NCBI GenBank assembly: GCA_021784615.1
Contig: JAJYHU010000380.1
Location: 1-10,609 of the forward strand
Direction of reading: 5' to 3'
From: Acidobacteriota bacterium
GTDB lineage: Bacteria; Acidobacteriota; Terriglobia; UBA7540
DNA length: 10,609 bases
The position numbers and the translations under genes are program-made. Of this stretch, positions 1 to 7,529 are shown piece after piece; position 1 is the stretch's first letter, and each line of letters opens with the position of its first letter. Under the pieces are notes generated by a model, which was not told the origin of the DNA, ran no database searches, and saw only the letters and a program-made list of their open reading frames with translations.

Positions 1-93
1 GCAGCTAACGCCATCCTGGCGCTGCGCTGCTGCCACCTCAACGGCCGCTTCGAGGATTACTGGGAGCGCCGACGCGCAGCCCTCGCCGCCTGA
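1..93 (+). CDS. C-terminal end of an ISKra4-like transposase (partial, 5' end outside window)
   Basis: The frame is open from base 1 and ends at TGA 91-93, giving 31 residues. The stretch AILALRCC followed by a GRF-ED-W pattern (residues 4-21) and an Arg/Ala tail is what I recall at the C-terminus of ISKra4-family DDE transposases. These proteins catalyse cut-and-paste or copy-out movement of their insertion sequence. Only the tail is visible, so no catalytic residue can be checked and the family call rests on the tail pattern alone. The gene ends immediately before a plausible element terminus. Whether the rest of the transposase is intact is unknown from this window. Confidence 0.6.
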   Translation, partial: AANAILALRCCHLNGRFEDYWERRRAALAA

Positions 94-118
94 TTCCCAC
101 TTCTATGTCGCACACCCC
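94..118. mobile_element. Possible right end of the insertion sequence
   Basis: The 25 bases directly after the transposase stop codon read inward as GGGGTGTGCGACATAGAAGT and onward. This begins with GG and carries a GCGACAT core, the style of terminal inverted repeat I recall for this transposase group. The position, right behind the transposase stop, is where an element end is expected. The matching left end lies outside the window, so this is inference. Confidence 0.3.
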
Positions 119-140
119 TTCCCACCGAGCAGCCCTGCGG

Positions 141-179
141 CGGGAATCCGCGCCATCTCGCGTCCGGCGCTGATTCCCG
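141..179. terminator. 13-bp hairpin between the transposase end and the phosphoesterase gene
   Basis: Bases 141-148 (cgggaatc) pair perfectly with 172-179 (gattcccg). After a single c/t mismatch, 150-154 (gcgcc) pair with 166-170 (ggcgc), leaving an 11-base loop. It lies 12 bases past the stop of the minus-strand gene at 191, so it could end that transcript or separate it from the plus-strand transposase. No T-run follows on either strand, so it is not a classic intrinsic terminator and could equally be a REP-like repeat. Confidence 0.45.
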
Positions 180-190
180 GTAATCACCTT

Positions 191-2959
191 TTAATAGCGG
201 TCCATCTGTTTGCGGATCGCCGCCGGGTCGTCGAGCTCCGCCGAAGGCGGCAGGGACTCGCCGTGCCGGGCGTAGTAACCCGGGTCGCGGGCTTTCGAGG
301 GATCAAAGATGCGGGGATCCTCCGGAAGCGCCGTGTAGGGGCTATCGTCCGCAAAGGACCTGAAGCTATCGGCCAGGCTCGAGGCCGCGGCGTCGTATTG
401 GTTCATCGGGGGCATGCCGAAAATCAGGTCAAACGTCTTCAGGATGCTGACGATGCTGGTGTGGACGTGGGAAACGCCGGGCCGGGAAAAAGGGCTGATT
501 ACGAGCGACAGGCTCCGGTGGGCGTCAACGTGGTCACGGCCGCCCTGCGCATCGTCTTCAGTCACAAATATGGCCGTATGCGCCCAATACCGGCTGTGAG
601 AAAAGAGCTCGACCAGCTTGCCCAGCGCCAGATCATTGTCGGCCACGTAAGAGGCGCCGTAAGGGTATCCATCCTTGGGCCGCGGCGAAGCCGTATGATC
701 GTTGGGAAGCCAAATGTAAATGAACCGCGGCAGCGGCTTCTTGCCTTTCACGTATCGGGTTTCAAACTCATGCTTGAATTGTTCAAAGCGATACTGGTCC
801 GGGATCGAGGTGTTAAAAGTAGGGTAAGTCCGCGAAGTGTTCTTGAACAAAACTTCCGGCATGGGAATATTGACAGCTTCACGGATCCCAGTCGGTTCCG
901 AGCCGGGTAATTCCTCATATCCCGCCAGTTCCAGGTTCTCGCCATAATTGCGGAAGCTGATCCCGTAGCGGGCCAGGTGTTCCCACAGCGAACCGTTTTC
1001 CAGAAAGTCTTCGGGAGAAGGTGAAGTGCTGCCGATCTGGAGCCTTCCGGGCGCGCTCTCGTCGGGATCAAACGAGAAGCGGCCGCCATACCCGGACGGC
1101 CAGGCTGATTCAAAGACGGTGTTCGGATAATTTCCCACCAGCCAGTGGTGCCCGTCCACAGAGACGTCAGAATCCACATAGTAGTTGTCGCAAAGGCCGT
1201 AGCGTATGGCGAGCGCGTGCTCGTTGGGCGTGACCTGAACGTGCTCGTAAGTGGGCTCGCCCTTCCCACTGACGGTCGCATCGTCGCCGTACTGGGCGAG
1301 CGCGGGATCGCCATTCACCCGCTCGCCATCGACGGACTTGAGGTCCCCAAACACCTGATCAAACGTGCGGTTTTCTTTGACGATAAAGACGACGTATCGA
1401 ATCTTTGAATTCGGGCGCCCCACCGGCGGAACAGGAAAGCCAATATCCCGGGCCGGGCGCGCCTCAGGAACAAAACCGTTATTGTGCAGCACCTGTTCGG
1501 TCAGTTCTCCAAGCTCCGTGGTGCTGGGAACGGGCATGATCGAAATCTCTCCAAACATAATGTCGCCGATGTAGTCTCCCGCCGGGCCTTCGTGAAAGTT
1601 TGGCCCTCCGTTCGGCCCTGCCCCCAAACCTTTGGCATTGCTCACATAAAGGGTCTTCCCATCCGGGCTTACCTTCACTCGCGCCGGGAACCATCCGGTG
1701 GGAATATAGCCCAGCACTTTTTCCTGCTCGGTGTCGATCACCGCCAGCGCATTGATTCCCGCGCAGGCCACGTACAAGCGGCTCCCGTCCGGGCTGAGGG
1801 CAAGCCCGAAGGGCAGCACGCCCCGCAGCCCCTTGACGCTATCCGCCGGTTCCAGAAGCAGCGTCTTTTCCACTTTTCCGGTGTGCGCCTCCAAAATGCT
1901 GATGCTGTCTTGGGCGGAGTTGCTTACGTACACCTTGTCCCGGCCCGCCAGCACGGCTCCGGGGCTCGATCCCCCCACCGACTCGGGGCCAACCGGGATG
2001 CCGGTGCGAACTTTAGCTTTCACAACAGGCTTGGAAGGATTCCCAACGTCGAGCACGTAAACCGAATTTGACTGAGGCACGTTGGGGCTCCCCAGCCCGG
2101 CGATCTTTTTGCCCTGGACAACCGTACCTTCTTCAGCTTGCTTCGAAGGAAAACCAAAGGGCGGAAAATCGAGCCCGGTGTGCAAAGCGTCCTTGGGGTT
2201 AAATCCGGGGACAAGCGAATACCGGAACATGCCGGCGTTCGAGACGTATGCGGCCTTGCCCGTCGGCGAAAGCGCCAGGCCAAACGGCAGCCGGCCCACC
2301 CGCACGCTCGCAATCATCCGGCGGGAATGCGTATCAAAAACCGCCATGCGGTAATACGCAAGGTCCAGGGCGTAAAGATACCTGCCGTCCGGTGAAAGCT
2401 TCACGTCGCCCGCCAGGCTATACTGGTAGGTCTTCCCCTGGTAGCGGCCATTCAGATCGAGCCTGCCCACGTCGCGCCGGCTCTTCAGGTCGAAGATGCC
2501 GATGCGGCCGTTGTTGCCTTCGGAAACATAAAGCGTTCGATTGTTCGGCGCGATGGCGACACCCAAGTAAACGCTTTCCGGATCGGTCTCTGAACCTCTG
2601 GGCGGATATCCCGGCGGAATCTGCCGAACCTGCGGTTTGCCGCTCGAAAGATCGGAAATGATCGACACGGAAAACGGCCAGGTTCCGCTGTTGGAAGTCA
2701 CCAGCATCTTGCCGTCAGGGCTGAGAGCAAGTCCGTAGGGATGCGGCTCAACCTCAACTTGCACGCCTTCCGGCGTAACTAGGCGTCCGTTGGGCAAAAC
2801 CGTTTCTCCGCCCGGAACGATTTCCGCGGGCCGCACTCCCGCAGGCGCCGCGAGTTCGCGCACCGGGCGTGGCGCGCACCCTGAAAACGTGATGACCCAC
2901 GAAAAGAGAATGGGCACGAAAAAAGTCATGCAGGCGGCTGCGGTTTTTCGGAAACTCAC
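191..2959 (-). CDS. Lipoprotein with YVTN beta-propeller fused to a phosphoesterase (alkaline-phosphatase-like) domain
   Basis: This 922-aa protein is probably exported and lipid-anchored. GTG 2957-2959 is chosen as start because GGGAGGG (2966-2972) sits 6 bases upstream and the next residues form a basic n-region, a hydrophobic core and a near-lipobox FSG-C28. An ATG at 3106 would bury that signal behind 49 non-conserved residues. Residues about 70-440 hold repeated propeller blades with the GLALSPDGK/LYVSN pattern (for example 74-84, about 223, about 380, about 425). The second half is a phosphoesterase of the phospholipase C/AcpA type. KENRTFDQVFG at 528-538 carries the metal/nucleophile motif, a D-x-DVSVDGHHW segment follows, and EDDAQGGRDHVDAH at 801-814 supplies C-terminal metal ligands. 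This YncE-plus-phosphatase architecture is known in soil bacteria. The substrate is unknown: a phosphate mono- or diester in the periplasm is plausible. Family call sure, substrate not. Confidence 0.9.
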   Translation of the reverse strand: MSFRKTAAACMTFFVPILFSWVITFSGCAPRPVRELAAPAGVRPAEIVPGGETVLPNGRLVTPEGVQVEVEPHPYGLALSPDGKMLVTSNSGTWPFSVSIISDLSSGKPQVRQIPPGYPPRGSETDPESVYLGVAIAPNNRTLYVSEGNNGRIGIFDLKSRRDVGRLDLNGRYQGKTYQYSLAGDVKLSPDGRYLYALDLAYYRMAVFDTHSRRMIASVRVGRLPFGLALSPTGKAAYVSNAGMFRYSLVPGFNPKDALHTGLDFPPFGFPSKQAEEGTVVQGKKIAGLGSPNVPQSNSVYVLDVGNPSKPVVKAKVRTGIPVGPESVGGSSPGAVLAGRDKVYVSNSAQDSISILEAHTGKVEKTLLLEPADSVKGLRGVLPFGLALSPDGSRLYVACAGINALAVIDTEQEKVLGYIPTGWFPARVKVSPDGKTLYVSNAKGLGAGPNGGPNFHEGPAGDYIGDIMFGEISIMPVPSTTELGELTEQVLHNNGFVPEARPARDIGFPVPPVGRPNSKIRYVVFIVKENRTFDQVFGDLKSVDGERVNGDPALAQYGDDATVSGKGEPTYEHVQVTPNEHALAIRYGLCDNYYVDSDVSVDGHHWLVGNYPNTVFESAWPSGYGGRFSFDPDESAPGRLQIGSTSPSPEDFLENGSLWEHLARYGISFRNYGENLELAGYEELPGSEPTGIREAVNIPMPEVLFKNTSRTYPTFNTSIPDQYRFEQFKHEFETRYVKGKKPLPRFIYIWLPNDHTASPRPKDGYPYGASYVADNDLALGKLVELFSHSRYWAHTAIFVTEDDAQGGRDHVDAHRSLSLVISPFSRPGVSHVHTSIVSILKTFDLIFGMPPMNQYDAAASSLADSFRSFADDSPYTALPEDPRIFDPSKARDPGYYARHGESLPPSAELDDPAAIRKQMDRY

Positions 2960-3107
2960 GGAAGACCCTCCCTCTTCAAGCTCCAAGCGCGGATTGCTCC
3001 GCTCGAAGCACGTGTTTGCGCTGGGTTGAGGTTGCTGAGAGCAATGGAGCGCCCAGAGAAGCTCCACTATAGCAATTGAATTCCGTGAAGTATACGGGGC
3101 GTTCACG

Positions 3108-3128
3108 GGGAAAGGCTCTTGCTTTCCC
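3108..3128 (-). terminator. Weak hairpin after the SDR gene
   Basis: gggaaag (3108-3114) pairs with ctttccc (3122-3128) around a 7-base loop, 20 bases beyond the stop of the minus-strand SDR at 3149. The stem is only 7 bp and no T-run follows, so termination is a suggestion only. The rest of the 2960-3148 gap holds the ribosome binding site of the lipoprotein gene and no clear promoter. Confidence 0.25.
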
Positions 3129-3148
3129 TTCGCGTTCCCGGCGGGCGT

Positions 3149-3880
3149 CTATTTCTTTTTGGGCGGCCGGGAAGGCCGCATCTCGATGCGGCTGGCGAGA
3201 GCCGTCTTGGGAAACCGGTACAAGTCGACAACCGCCTTGGCAATATCTTCTCCCGTCAACTTCCACGCCTCGCTAGACCTGCTCCCCGGCGCCGCGCCGA
3301 AGTCTGTATCGACGCTCCCCGGCATGATGTAGCTGACCCGGATGCCGTCGTGGCGGACGTCCTGCATCAGGGCTTCGCTGAAGCCGTTCAACCCGAACTT
3401 GGAAGCGTTATAGGCGCTTCCGCCCACAAAGGGATTCACCCCCGCCAGGCTCGAGATGTTGAAGATGTAGCCGCCGCCGCGCTGGCGCATCAGGGGAATG
3501 GCTTCCCGGCAGCAATAAAAGACTCCGGAAAGGTTTGTCTCGATCGTGGTGTCCCACTCATCACGCGTCAACTGGTCCACAGGCTTGAAGTAACCCACGC
3601 CCGCGTTGTTCACCAGAATATCGATCCCGCCAAAGCGCTCGGCGGCACCCTGCACCACCTTGCGGCAGGCTTCGTAGCGCCGGACATCCGCCGCTATGCC
3701 GTCGGCAGCGTCTTTCGAATCCTTCTGTAACAACTCCAGGGCGGATTTCAGGTGTCCGCCATCGCGGCCGCAGATATAAACCTTCGCCCCTTCCGCAAGG
3801 AGCCTCTGGGCGATGCTCAAGCCGATGCCGCGTGTGCCGCCCGTCACCACGGCAACCTTGTTCGCGAGTTCCGTCGCCAT
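3149..3880 (-). CDS. Short-chain dehydrogenase/reductase (classical SDR, probably NADP-dependent)
   Basis: This 243-aa protein is a full-length classical SDR. The Rossmann glycine motif TGGTRGIG is at 13-20, NNAG at 91-94, and the catalytic tetrad is N116, S144, Y157 and K161 (YNASK). Arg17 in the glycine loop and Arg39 after the second strand favour NADP(H). The closest general style is FabG-like 3-oxoacyl reductases and related ketoreductases, but the tail after 185 is short and ends in RPPKKK, so the substrate is unknown. The start at ATG 3878-3880 is chosen because AGGGAG lies just upstream and MATELANKVAVVTGG is a normal SDR beginning; extending to 4030 adds 50 residues of Cys/Pro/Arg-rich, non-family sequence. 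It sits 271 bases downstream of the YbaK-like gene on the same strand, too far to infer tight coupling. Confidence 0.88.
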   Translation of the reverse strand: MATELANKVAVVTGGTRGIGLSIAQRLLAEGAKVYICGRDGGHLKSALELLQKDSKDAADGIAADVRRYEACRKVVQGAAERFGGIDILVNNAGVGYFKPVDQLTRDEWDTTIETNLSGVFYCCREAIPLMRQRGGGYIFNISSLAGVNPFVGGSAYNASKFGLNGFSEALMQDVRHDGIRVSYIMPGSVDTDFGAAPGSRSSEAWKLTGEDIAKAVVDLYRFPKTALASRIEMRPSRPPKKK

Positions 3881-4151
3881 TCTCAATCTCCCTTCACAGC
3901 AAGCTGAACTTATAGAGTACACACAGCCGGGCGGGCAGGGCAACCTTCTGCCATGCGAAAAACCGAAGCTGGATGGCATGAAGATATCGAGCCGGGAAAA
4001 CCCGCGCCGACGCAGGTCTTGCGCACGCATGCGGAAAGGCTCGCCGCTTACACTTCAGCTTAACACCCGGCGTCTTTCATGTCCCGCGGCGCCAGGCTTG
4101 TTGTGCTCTCGACACCGACGCTAACAACCCACGACCTTTGCGCCGATGCCC

Positions 4152-4637
4152 TCAGGCCGCTTTGGCCGCCCACAGGTCTGAGAATCGGCCTTCGTGCGGA
4201 TGCACTAATCGGGCAAAATCGATGTATTTTGTCCGAATACTATCCGCGTGGGTGCCGGCCGAGAAGACGATCTCCTCAGCCTCGCTGACGGTTCTGTCAA
4301 CCCACACTTCAATGCCGTACAAGTTGCCGAGCGGCGGAATCGCGCCAAGCTCACAGTCAGGGAAAATCTTGGCAAGCTCCGCCTCCGGAAGCATCTCGAT
4401 GTTTCTTGCCTCAACGAGACTCCGAAGCTCGTTGAGATTCAGCCGGTGGGAAGCCGGCAGCACGGCCATGATAGGTTGCCCGTCCGCGGCAACCACGATG
4501 GTTTTGGCAAGCCGTTTGCCGGAAAGATGCATGGAGTGTGCAAGTTCTTGCGCGGTAAAGGCTTGCGGATGGTGTAACCACTCGAAAGGAACGTCCTGCG
4601 AACGCAGATATTCGTGGATCCTTTGCGGAATACCCAT
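4152..4637 (-). CDS. YbaK/ProX-type aminoacyl-tRNA deacylase
   Basis: This is a 161-aa single-domain cytosolic protein of the YbaK/EbsC/prolyl-tRNA editing superfamily, which hydrolyses mischarged aminoacyl-tRNAs in trans. Visible family marks are the AKTIVV strand with K45 at the position of the conserved catalytic lysine, the GAIPPLG loop (98-104) followed by a VWVD strand, and the AGTH motif at 127-130. Its length matches stand-alone members (150-180 aa). The ATG at 4635-4637 is preceded by a strong AAAGGAGGG (4642-4650). Which amino acid it clears (Cys, Ala, Pro-like substrates) cannot be told from sequence. It lies between an SDR and a broken endonuclease gene with no functional link to either. 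Confidence 0.88.
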   Translation of the reverse strand: MGIPQRIHEYLRSQDVPFEWLHHPQAFTAQELAHSMHLSGKRLAKTIVVAADGQPIMAVLPASHRLNLNELRSLVEARNIEMLPEAELAKIFPDCELGAIPPLGNLYGIEVWVDRTVSEAEEIVFSAGTHADSIRTKYIDFARLVHPHEGRFSDLWAAKAA

Positions 4638-4758
4638 GGCGCCCTCCTTTCAGTTCCTGCCGGGATGGCCGCTTTCGACCGCTCCGGCTCCGTCCAGAGG
4701 TTCTCTACGTTTATTTTACTCCCGCCCGCAACCCGAAGCCAGCCGCAAGGGGATCATG

Positions 4759-5631
4759 TCAAACATCCAGCCGGAGGAACTCGCTAATTCTCCTCCTCAT
4801 CAATTTTTGGCGTTTTTCGGCTCCCTCCGGCGTCCAATCTTGCAATCTGCAAAGTTCTCGTGACATGGAGAAACCAGTTGCACCATCACCTCTTTCCCCT
4901 CGGTAAATTGCCTTCTTTTTCTCAAAAGAACGGTTTTGGGCGGCCTCGTTTTTTCTTCCTGATACGAGCGTGAGATTTCCAATCTTATTAAGCCAAACGC
5001 TGGCCTCTTCTTTGGTCCACAATCCTTTCCAATATTTGTCGTTCTCCCAGCCCCTTGGCAAAATATGGTTGACGTGGACATCCTTATCGAGATCAACGAA
5101 GGCGAGCTTTGAGTCGTCGGTCAACCCGTACTCAATAAGCAACAGCACTCGTTTTAGCCAAGGACTGTCGAAAACGTCCGTATCCAAGCTTTCCATTGCA
5201 CGTTCGGCGATGCGGTCTTTCTGGAGTTTGTCCCTTGCGATCTCTGTGACCGCATCTATTTCGGTGCTATTTTTAACGTGCTCGATGATTTGGAAGGAGA
5301 TGTCCCTCACCTTTGCCGCATTGTGTCCGGCAATCCAATAAGCATAGTAGAGTCTGCAAAGCTCATCCGCGAGGGAGGGAAGGTAAGCCCGATTTTCCTT
5401 CTTCGCAGTCGAGAGGATGGCCTTCCACATGACCTGGTTCCTCAGGTAGCGCAAGCCGAAAATCACCTTGGACTTGGCCCTGAGGACCCATGACAAGCTC
5501 TCGACAAGCTGCTTCAGGTCGTAAGCGACGTTCCCAGGCTCCCGGCCCTTCACTGCTTTGGAAAGCCCTTCAAAGACGGACTCTTTAGGCTTTCGTGCTA
5601 TTAGCCCGCTTAATTCATGAAGGAGCGACAA
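4759..5631 (-). pseudogene. C-terminal half of a GmrSD-like DUF262/DUF1524 nuclease, N-terminal domain missing
   Basis: The 290 residues open at a TTG (5629-5631) end with a DUF1524 HNH-type nuclease domain. It shows HVNHILP (186-192), GNLTL (218-222), then N228 and N233 before F236 and a lysine cluster, and a closing Trp/Leu helix. Residues 1-180 are helical and match the middle region of DUF262-DUF1524 proteins (GmrSD-type modification-dependent restriction enzymes). Those normally have about 250 more residues at the N-terminus, including the DUF262 NTPase-like domain with its DGQQR-type motif. That part is absent here, and the same frame upstream reaches a stop at about 5715. I therefore call it a truncated remnant, although a separately expressed nuclease half cannot be excluded. 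Base composition is lower than neighbours: the 60 bases at 5221 are 28 G/C, against 40 of 60 at 6661. This supports acquisition from elsewhere. Confidence 0.72.
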
Positions 5632-5632
5632 A

Positions 5633-5812
5633 GTGCAAATCAGAAGTGTTTGGCGCGGTCTGAATGGGTTTGAGAAGCTGGCGGAATGGATTCCAGTGAC
5701 AATTTTGCGCGCCTACTCAGCGGCGGGGCTGATCTGGAAGACACGAGCCCCTCTGACATTTGAGTTGTGGCAATCCAGGCTAAAATCAGGAGATCGAACG
5801 AGCCAGTTCTAA
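5633..5812 (+). CDS. Short plus-strand ORF with a good Shine-Dalgarno, at the junction of two broken genes
   Basis: GTG 5633-5635 opens 59 codons ending at TAA 5810-5812, and AAGGAG (5620-5625) sits 7 bases upstream, better than most real genes in this window. The peptide is Trp-rich and has a hydrophobic middle (AEWIPVTILRAYSAAGLIW). I do not recognise it. Its 3' third overlaps, antisense, the conserved-looking part of the minus-strand hypothetical gene, and its start abuts the TTG opening of the nuclease remnant. It may be a chance frame or a fragment of a third gene. Low confidence. Confidence 0.22.
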   Translation: MQIRSVWRGLNGFEKLAEWIPVTILRAYSAAGLIWKTRAPLTFELWQSRLKSGDRTSQF

Positions 5813-6026
5813 CGGCTGCGACTCTGAGTTGATGCTGACCTTCTGGATCGACACGGCTTGCTACATTCCCATAAGCTCCAGAGAAGCCCTGTAGGGCTTC
5901 TCTAACGTCCTCGACGGGCATTGTCCCATCGTCAACGTTAGAGCCGTCATATTTGAGTGGCATTCTCAGAGGTTCGGGCATCGCAGAAAATATTACCATC
6001 ATCTGCACCGCCTCACCAACCTGCAT
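5640..6026 (-). pseudogene. N-terminal fragment of a conserved hypothetical protein (YDG...GSF type)
   Basis: The 128-codon frame contains a stretch (residues 22-89) patterned like hypothetical proteins that begin with a strand plus YDG, then a helix built around ALQGF, then a strand and a GSF motif before a hydrophobic segment: here KYDG (25-28), ALQGFSGAYG (44-53) and RTGSFDLLILAWIATTQ (73-89). I recall this as an uncharacterised domain family, possibly DUF7946, but cannot verify it. After residue 89 (about 5760) the sequence becomes Ser/Pro-rich and ends within 39 residues, whereas the recalled relatives go on for 100 or more. I read it as 3'-truncated. The start is unsettled: Met1 (6026), Met16 (5981) and Met22 (5963) are possible and none has a strong ribosome binding site. 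Confidence 0.5.
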
Positions 6027-6337
6027 TTCTCAAACTGCACCACTACCGTGCTGGAGGGCGTGATTCATTCGGGTCTTGCAGCGCCGGGCTTCAGCCCGGC
6101 ATGCGCCATTGTAGTGGCGTACTTTATCCCGGCGCGGCTCCAAAATGCGGGCCTCAGAGACGATGCTACGGCCCTGCCTGACAAAGGAGAGTTGCGGAAA
6201 AGCGGCCGATTGATGTAGTTTACCCAACGGAACTAGAAGAAGGTGGAGCGCGACCGGACTTTTAGAGTAGGCTTGAGGCGGTGCCGTCAGAGTGCCGCAA
6301 ATCATTGTACGGGCGCTCTAGGAAAAGAGAGGGAATT
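6027..6337. other. Intergenic stretch before the dehydratase gene, repeat-bearing
   Basis: This 311-base gap holds the GC-rich hairpin at 6083-6100 and, on both sides of it, low-complexity-like GC-rich text. I see no credible gene. A weak frame on the minus strand (6030-6305) is rich in Arg/His/Cys and has no family look. The last 15 bases (AAAGAGAGGGAATT) provide the purine-rich ribosome binding site of the GTG-started dehydratase. No convincing -35/-10 pair was found. Confidence 0.5.
6083..6100. repeat. REP-like GC-rich hairpin
   Basis: gccgggct (6083-6090) is followed after two bases by its perfect complement agcccggc (6093-6100), an 8-bp stem with a 2-base loop. Stems reading 'gggctTCagccc' in intergenic gaps are a common style of dispersed repeat in Acidobacteriota and other high-GC soil bacteria (from memory). 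No T-run follows. Only one copy is visible here, so the dispersed nature is inference. Confidence 0.45.
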
Positions 6338-7510
6338 GTGAAAATCACTGAAATTCGAACGCGGGTGGTGGAGTGGAGGGGAGAAACGGTTCCTCCTCAG
6401 CCGCATTTTTGCACCAATCCTGTTGATCTTCTGGAATTGCCGGCGGATTCCATGGGTTCGTTTCGCTTCCACGGCTGGCTGATTGTGGAAGTGATGACGG
6501 ACACGGGAGAAGTGGGGATTGGGAATGCGGCGCTTGCCCCGCGCGTCACCAAGTCGCTGATCGACTTGTACTTGAAACCGATTTTGATTGGCGCCAATCC
6601 GTTCGATTCCGAATTTCTCTGGCAGCACATGTATCGCCGGACCATGGCCTTTGGAAGAAAGGGCGTGGGCATGGTGGCCATCAGCGCGGTTGACATCGCC
6701 TTGTGGGACCTGCTGGGCAAGATCCTGAAGCAGCCGGTCTTCCGCTTGCTGGGCGGCAAAACCAAAAAGAAGATTCCCGTCTACGCCAGCCGGCTTTACA
6801 GCCAGCCGCTGGAAGATTTGGCGCGCGAGGCGCAGCAGTACAAAGACGAGGGATACCGTGCCATGAAGATCCGGTTCGGCTGGGGACCGACGGATGGCGC
6901 CGCCGGGATGCAGCGCAACCTTGACCTGGTGCGGACGGCCCGAGAGGTGCTTGGAGACGAAATCGACTTGATGTCGGATGCCTACATGGGCTGGACGCTC
7001 GACTACGCCCGCAGAATGATTCCGCTGCTTGGCCCATACAATTTGCGCTGGGTGGAAGAGCCGGTGATTCCCGACGACATCGCGGGCTATGCGGCTCTGA
7101 AGGCGCTGAACGTGGTTCCGATTTCGGGCGGCGAGCATGAGTTTACTCTTTACGGTTTCCGGCAGCTTCTCGACGCGAAGGCCGTGGACTACATCCAATT
7201 TGACACCGACCGCGTGGGCGGCATTACGCAGGCGCGCAAAATACAGGCGCTCGCGGAAGCCTTTGGCGTTCCCGTCATTCCGCACGCCGGGCAAATGCAC
7301 AATTTCCACGTGGTGATGGCCAGCTATAACTCTCCCATGGCGGAGTTTTTCCCGCCCGTGGACGTGGAGGTGGGCAACGAACTCTTCTGGTATATTTTCA
7401 AAGGCGAGCCCATGCCCAAGAACGGCTTTATCGAGCTTGATGAAAATCTTCCAGGACTGGGGCTGGTGATTGACGAGCCGTCTCTCAAGAGGTTTGACAT
7501 CATCGAGTAG
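6338..7510 (+). CDS. Enolase-superfamily sugar-acid dehydratase, L-rhamnonate-dehydratase-like
   Basis: This 390-aa cytosolic protein has the two-domain mandelate racemase/muconate-lactonizing fold. Metal ligands are D214 (in LMSDAYMGW), E240 (in RWVEEP) and E266 (in SGGEHE). K177-I-R179 follows the sixth-strand pattern, and the D289/H316 dyad (QFDTD, IPHAG) is the general base pair. The GWGPTDGAAGM loop (181-191) and the C-terminal GEPMPKNGFI segment match the layout of L-rhamnonate dehydratase (RhmD). The expected reaction is water removal from a 6-deoxy-hexonate or similar acid to a 2-keto-3-deoxy acid. GTG 6338-6340 is chosen because AGAGAGGG lies upstream and VKITEIRT is the usual first strand; the 19 residues before it look non-coding. 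An SDR follows after 182 bases, fitting the next oxidation step. The fold and superfamily are sure; the exact substrate (L-rhamnonate, L-lyxonate or L-fuconate type) is inference. Confidence 0.85.
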   Translation: MKITEIRTRVVEWRGETVPPQPHFCTNPVDLLELPADSMGSFRFHGWLIVEVMTDTGEVGIGNAALAPRVTKSLIDLYLKPILIGANPFDSEFLWQHMYRRTMAFGRKGVGMVAISAVDIALWDLLGKILKQPVFRLLGGKTKKKIPVYASRLYSQPLEDLAREAQQYKDEGYRAMKIRFGWGPTDGAAGMQRNLDLVRTAREVLGDEIDLMSDAYMGWTLDYARRMIPLLGPYNLRWVEEPVIPDDIAGYAALKALNVVPISGGEHEFTLYGFRQLLDAKAVDYIQFDTDRVGGITQARKIQALAEAFGVPVIPHAGQMHNFHVVMASYNSPMAEFFPPVDVEVGNELFWYIFKGEPMPKNGFIELDENLPGLGLVIDEPSLKRFDIIE

Positions 7511-7529
7511 CGGCGGGCCGGACCTCTTT

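Noticed and set aside
748..1314. A 188-codon minus-strand frame inside the phosphoesterase gene, and several long plus-strand frames opposite it (for example 263-910 and 1484-2071).
   Set aside because: They overlap a protein with clear domain motifs and are Arg/Ser/Pro-rich shadow translations, expected opposite or out of frame in GC-rich coding DNA.
3070..3104. TATAGT and TATACT on the minus strand before the lipoprotein gene as promoter boxes.
   Set aside because: No TTGACA-like hexamer is found at proper spacing and sigma-factor preference in this organism is unknown.
4709..4722. TAAAAT on the minus strand upstream of the YbaK-like gene as a -10 box.
   Set aside because: It lies within about 80 bases of the start, but no -35 element occurs at 16-18 bases spacing, so it is not reported as a promoter.
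4759..5631. Reading the 290-aa nuclease as an intact stand-alone HNH protein.
   Set aside because: Its first 180 residues match the middle of longer DUF262-DUF1524 proteins, it opens at a TTG without a good ribosome binding site, and the upstream frame is closed by a stop, so truncation is the better explanation.
6302..7309. A 335-codon minus-strand frame opposite the dehydratase.
   Set aside because: It is the antisense shadow of a gene with a complete set of enolase-superfamily residues; the translation is His/Arg-rich with no recognisable motif.
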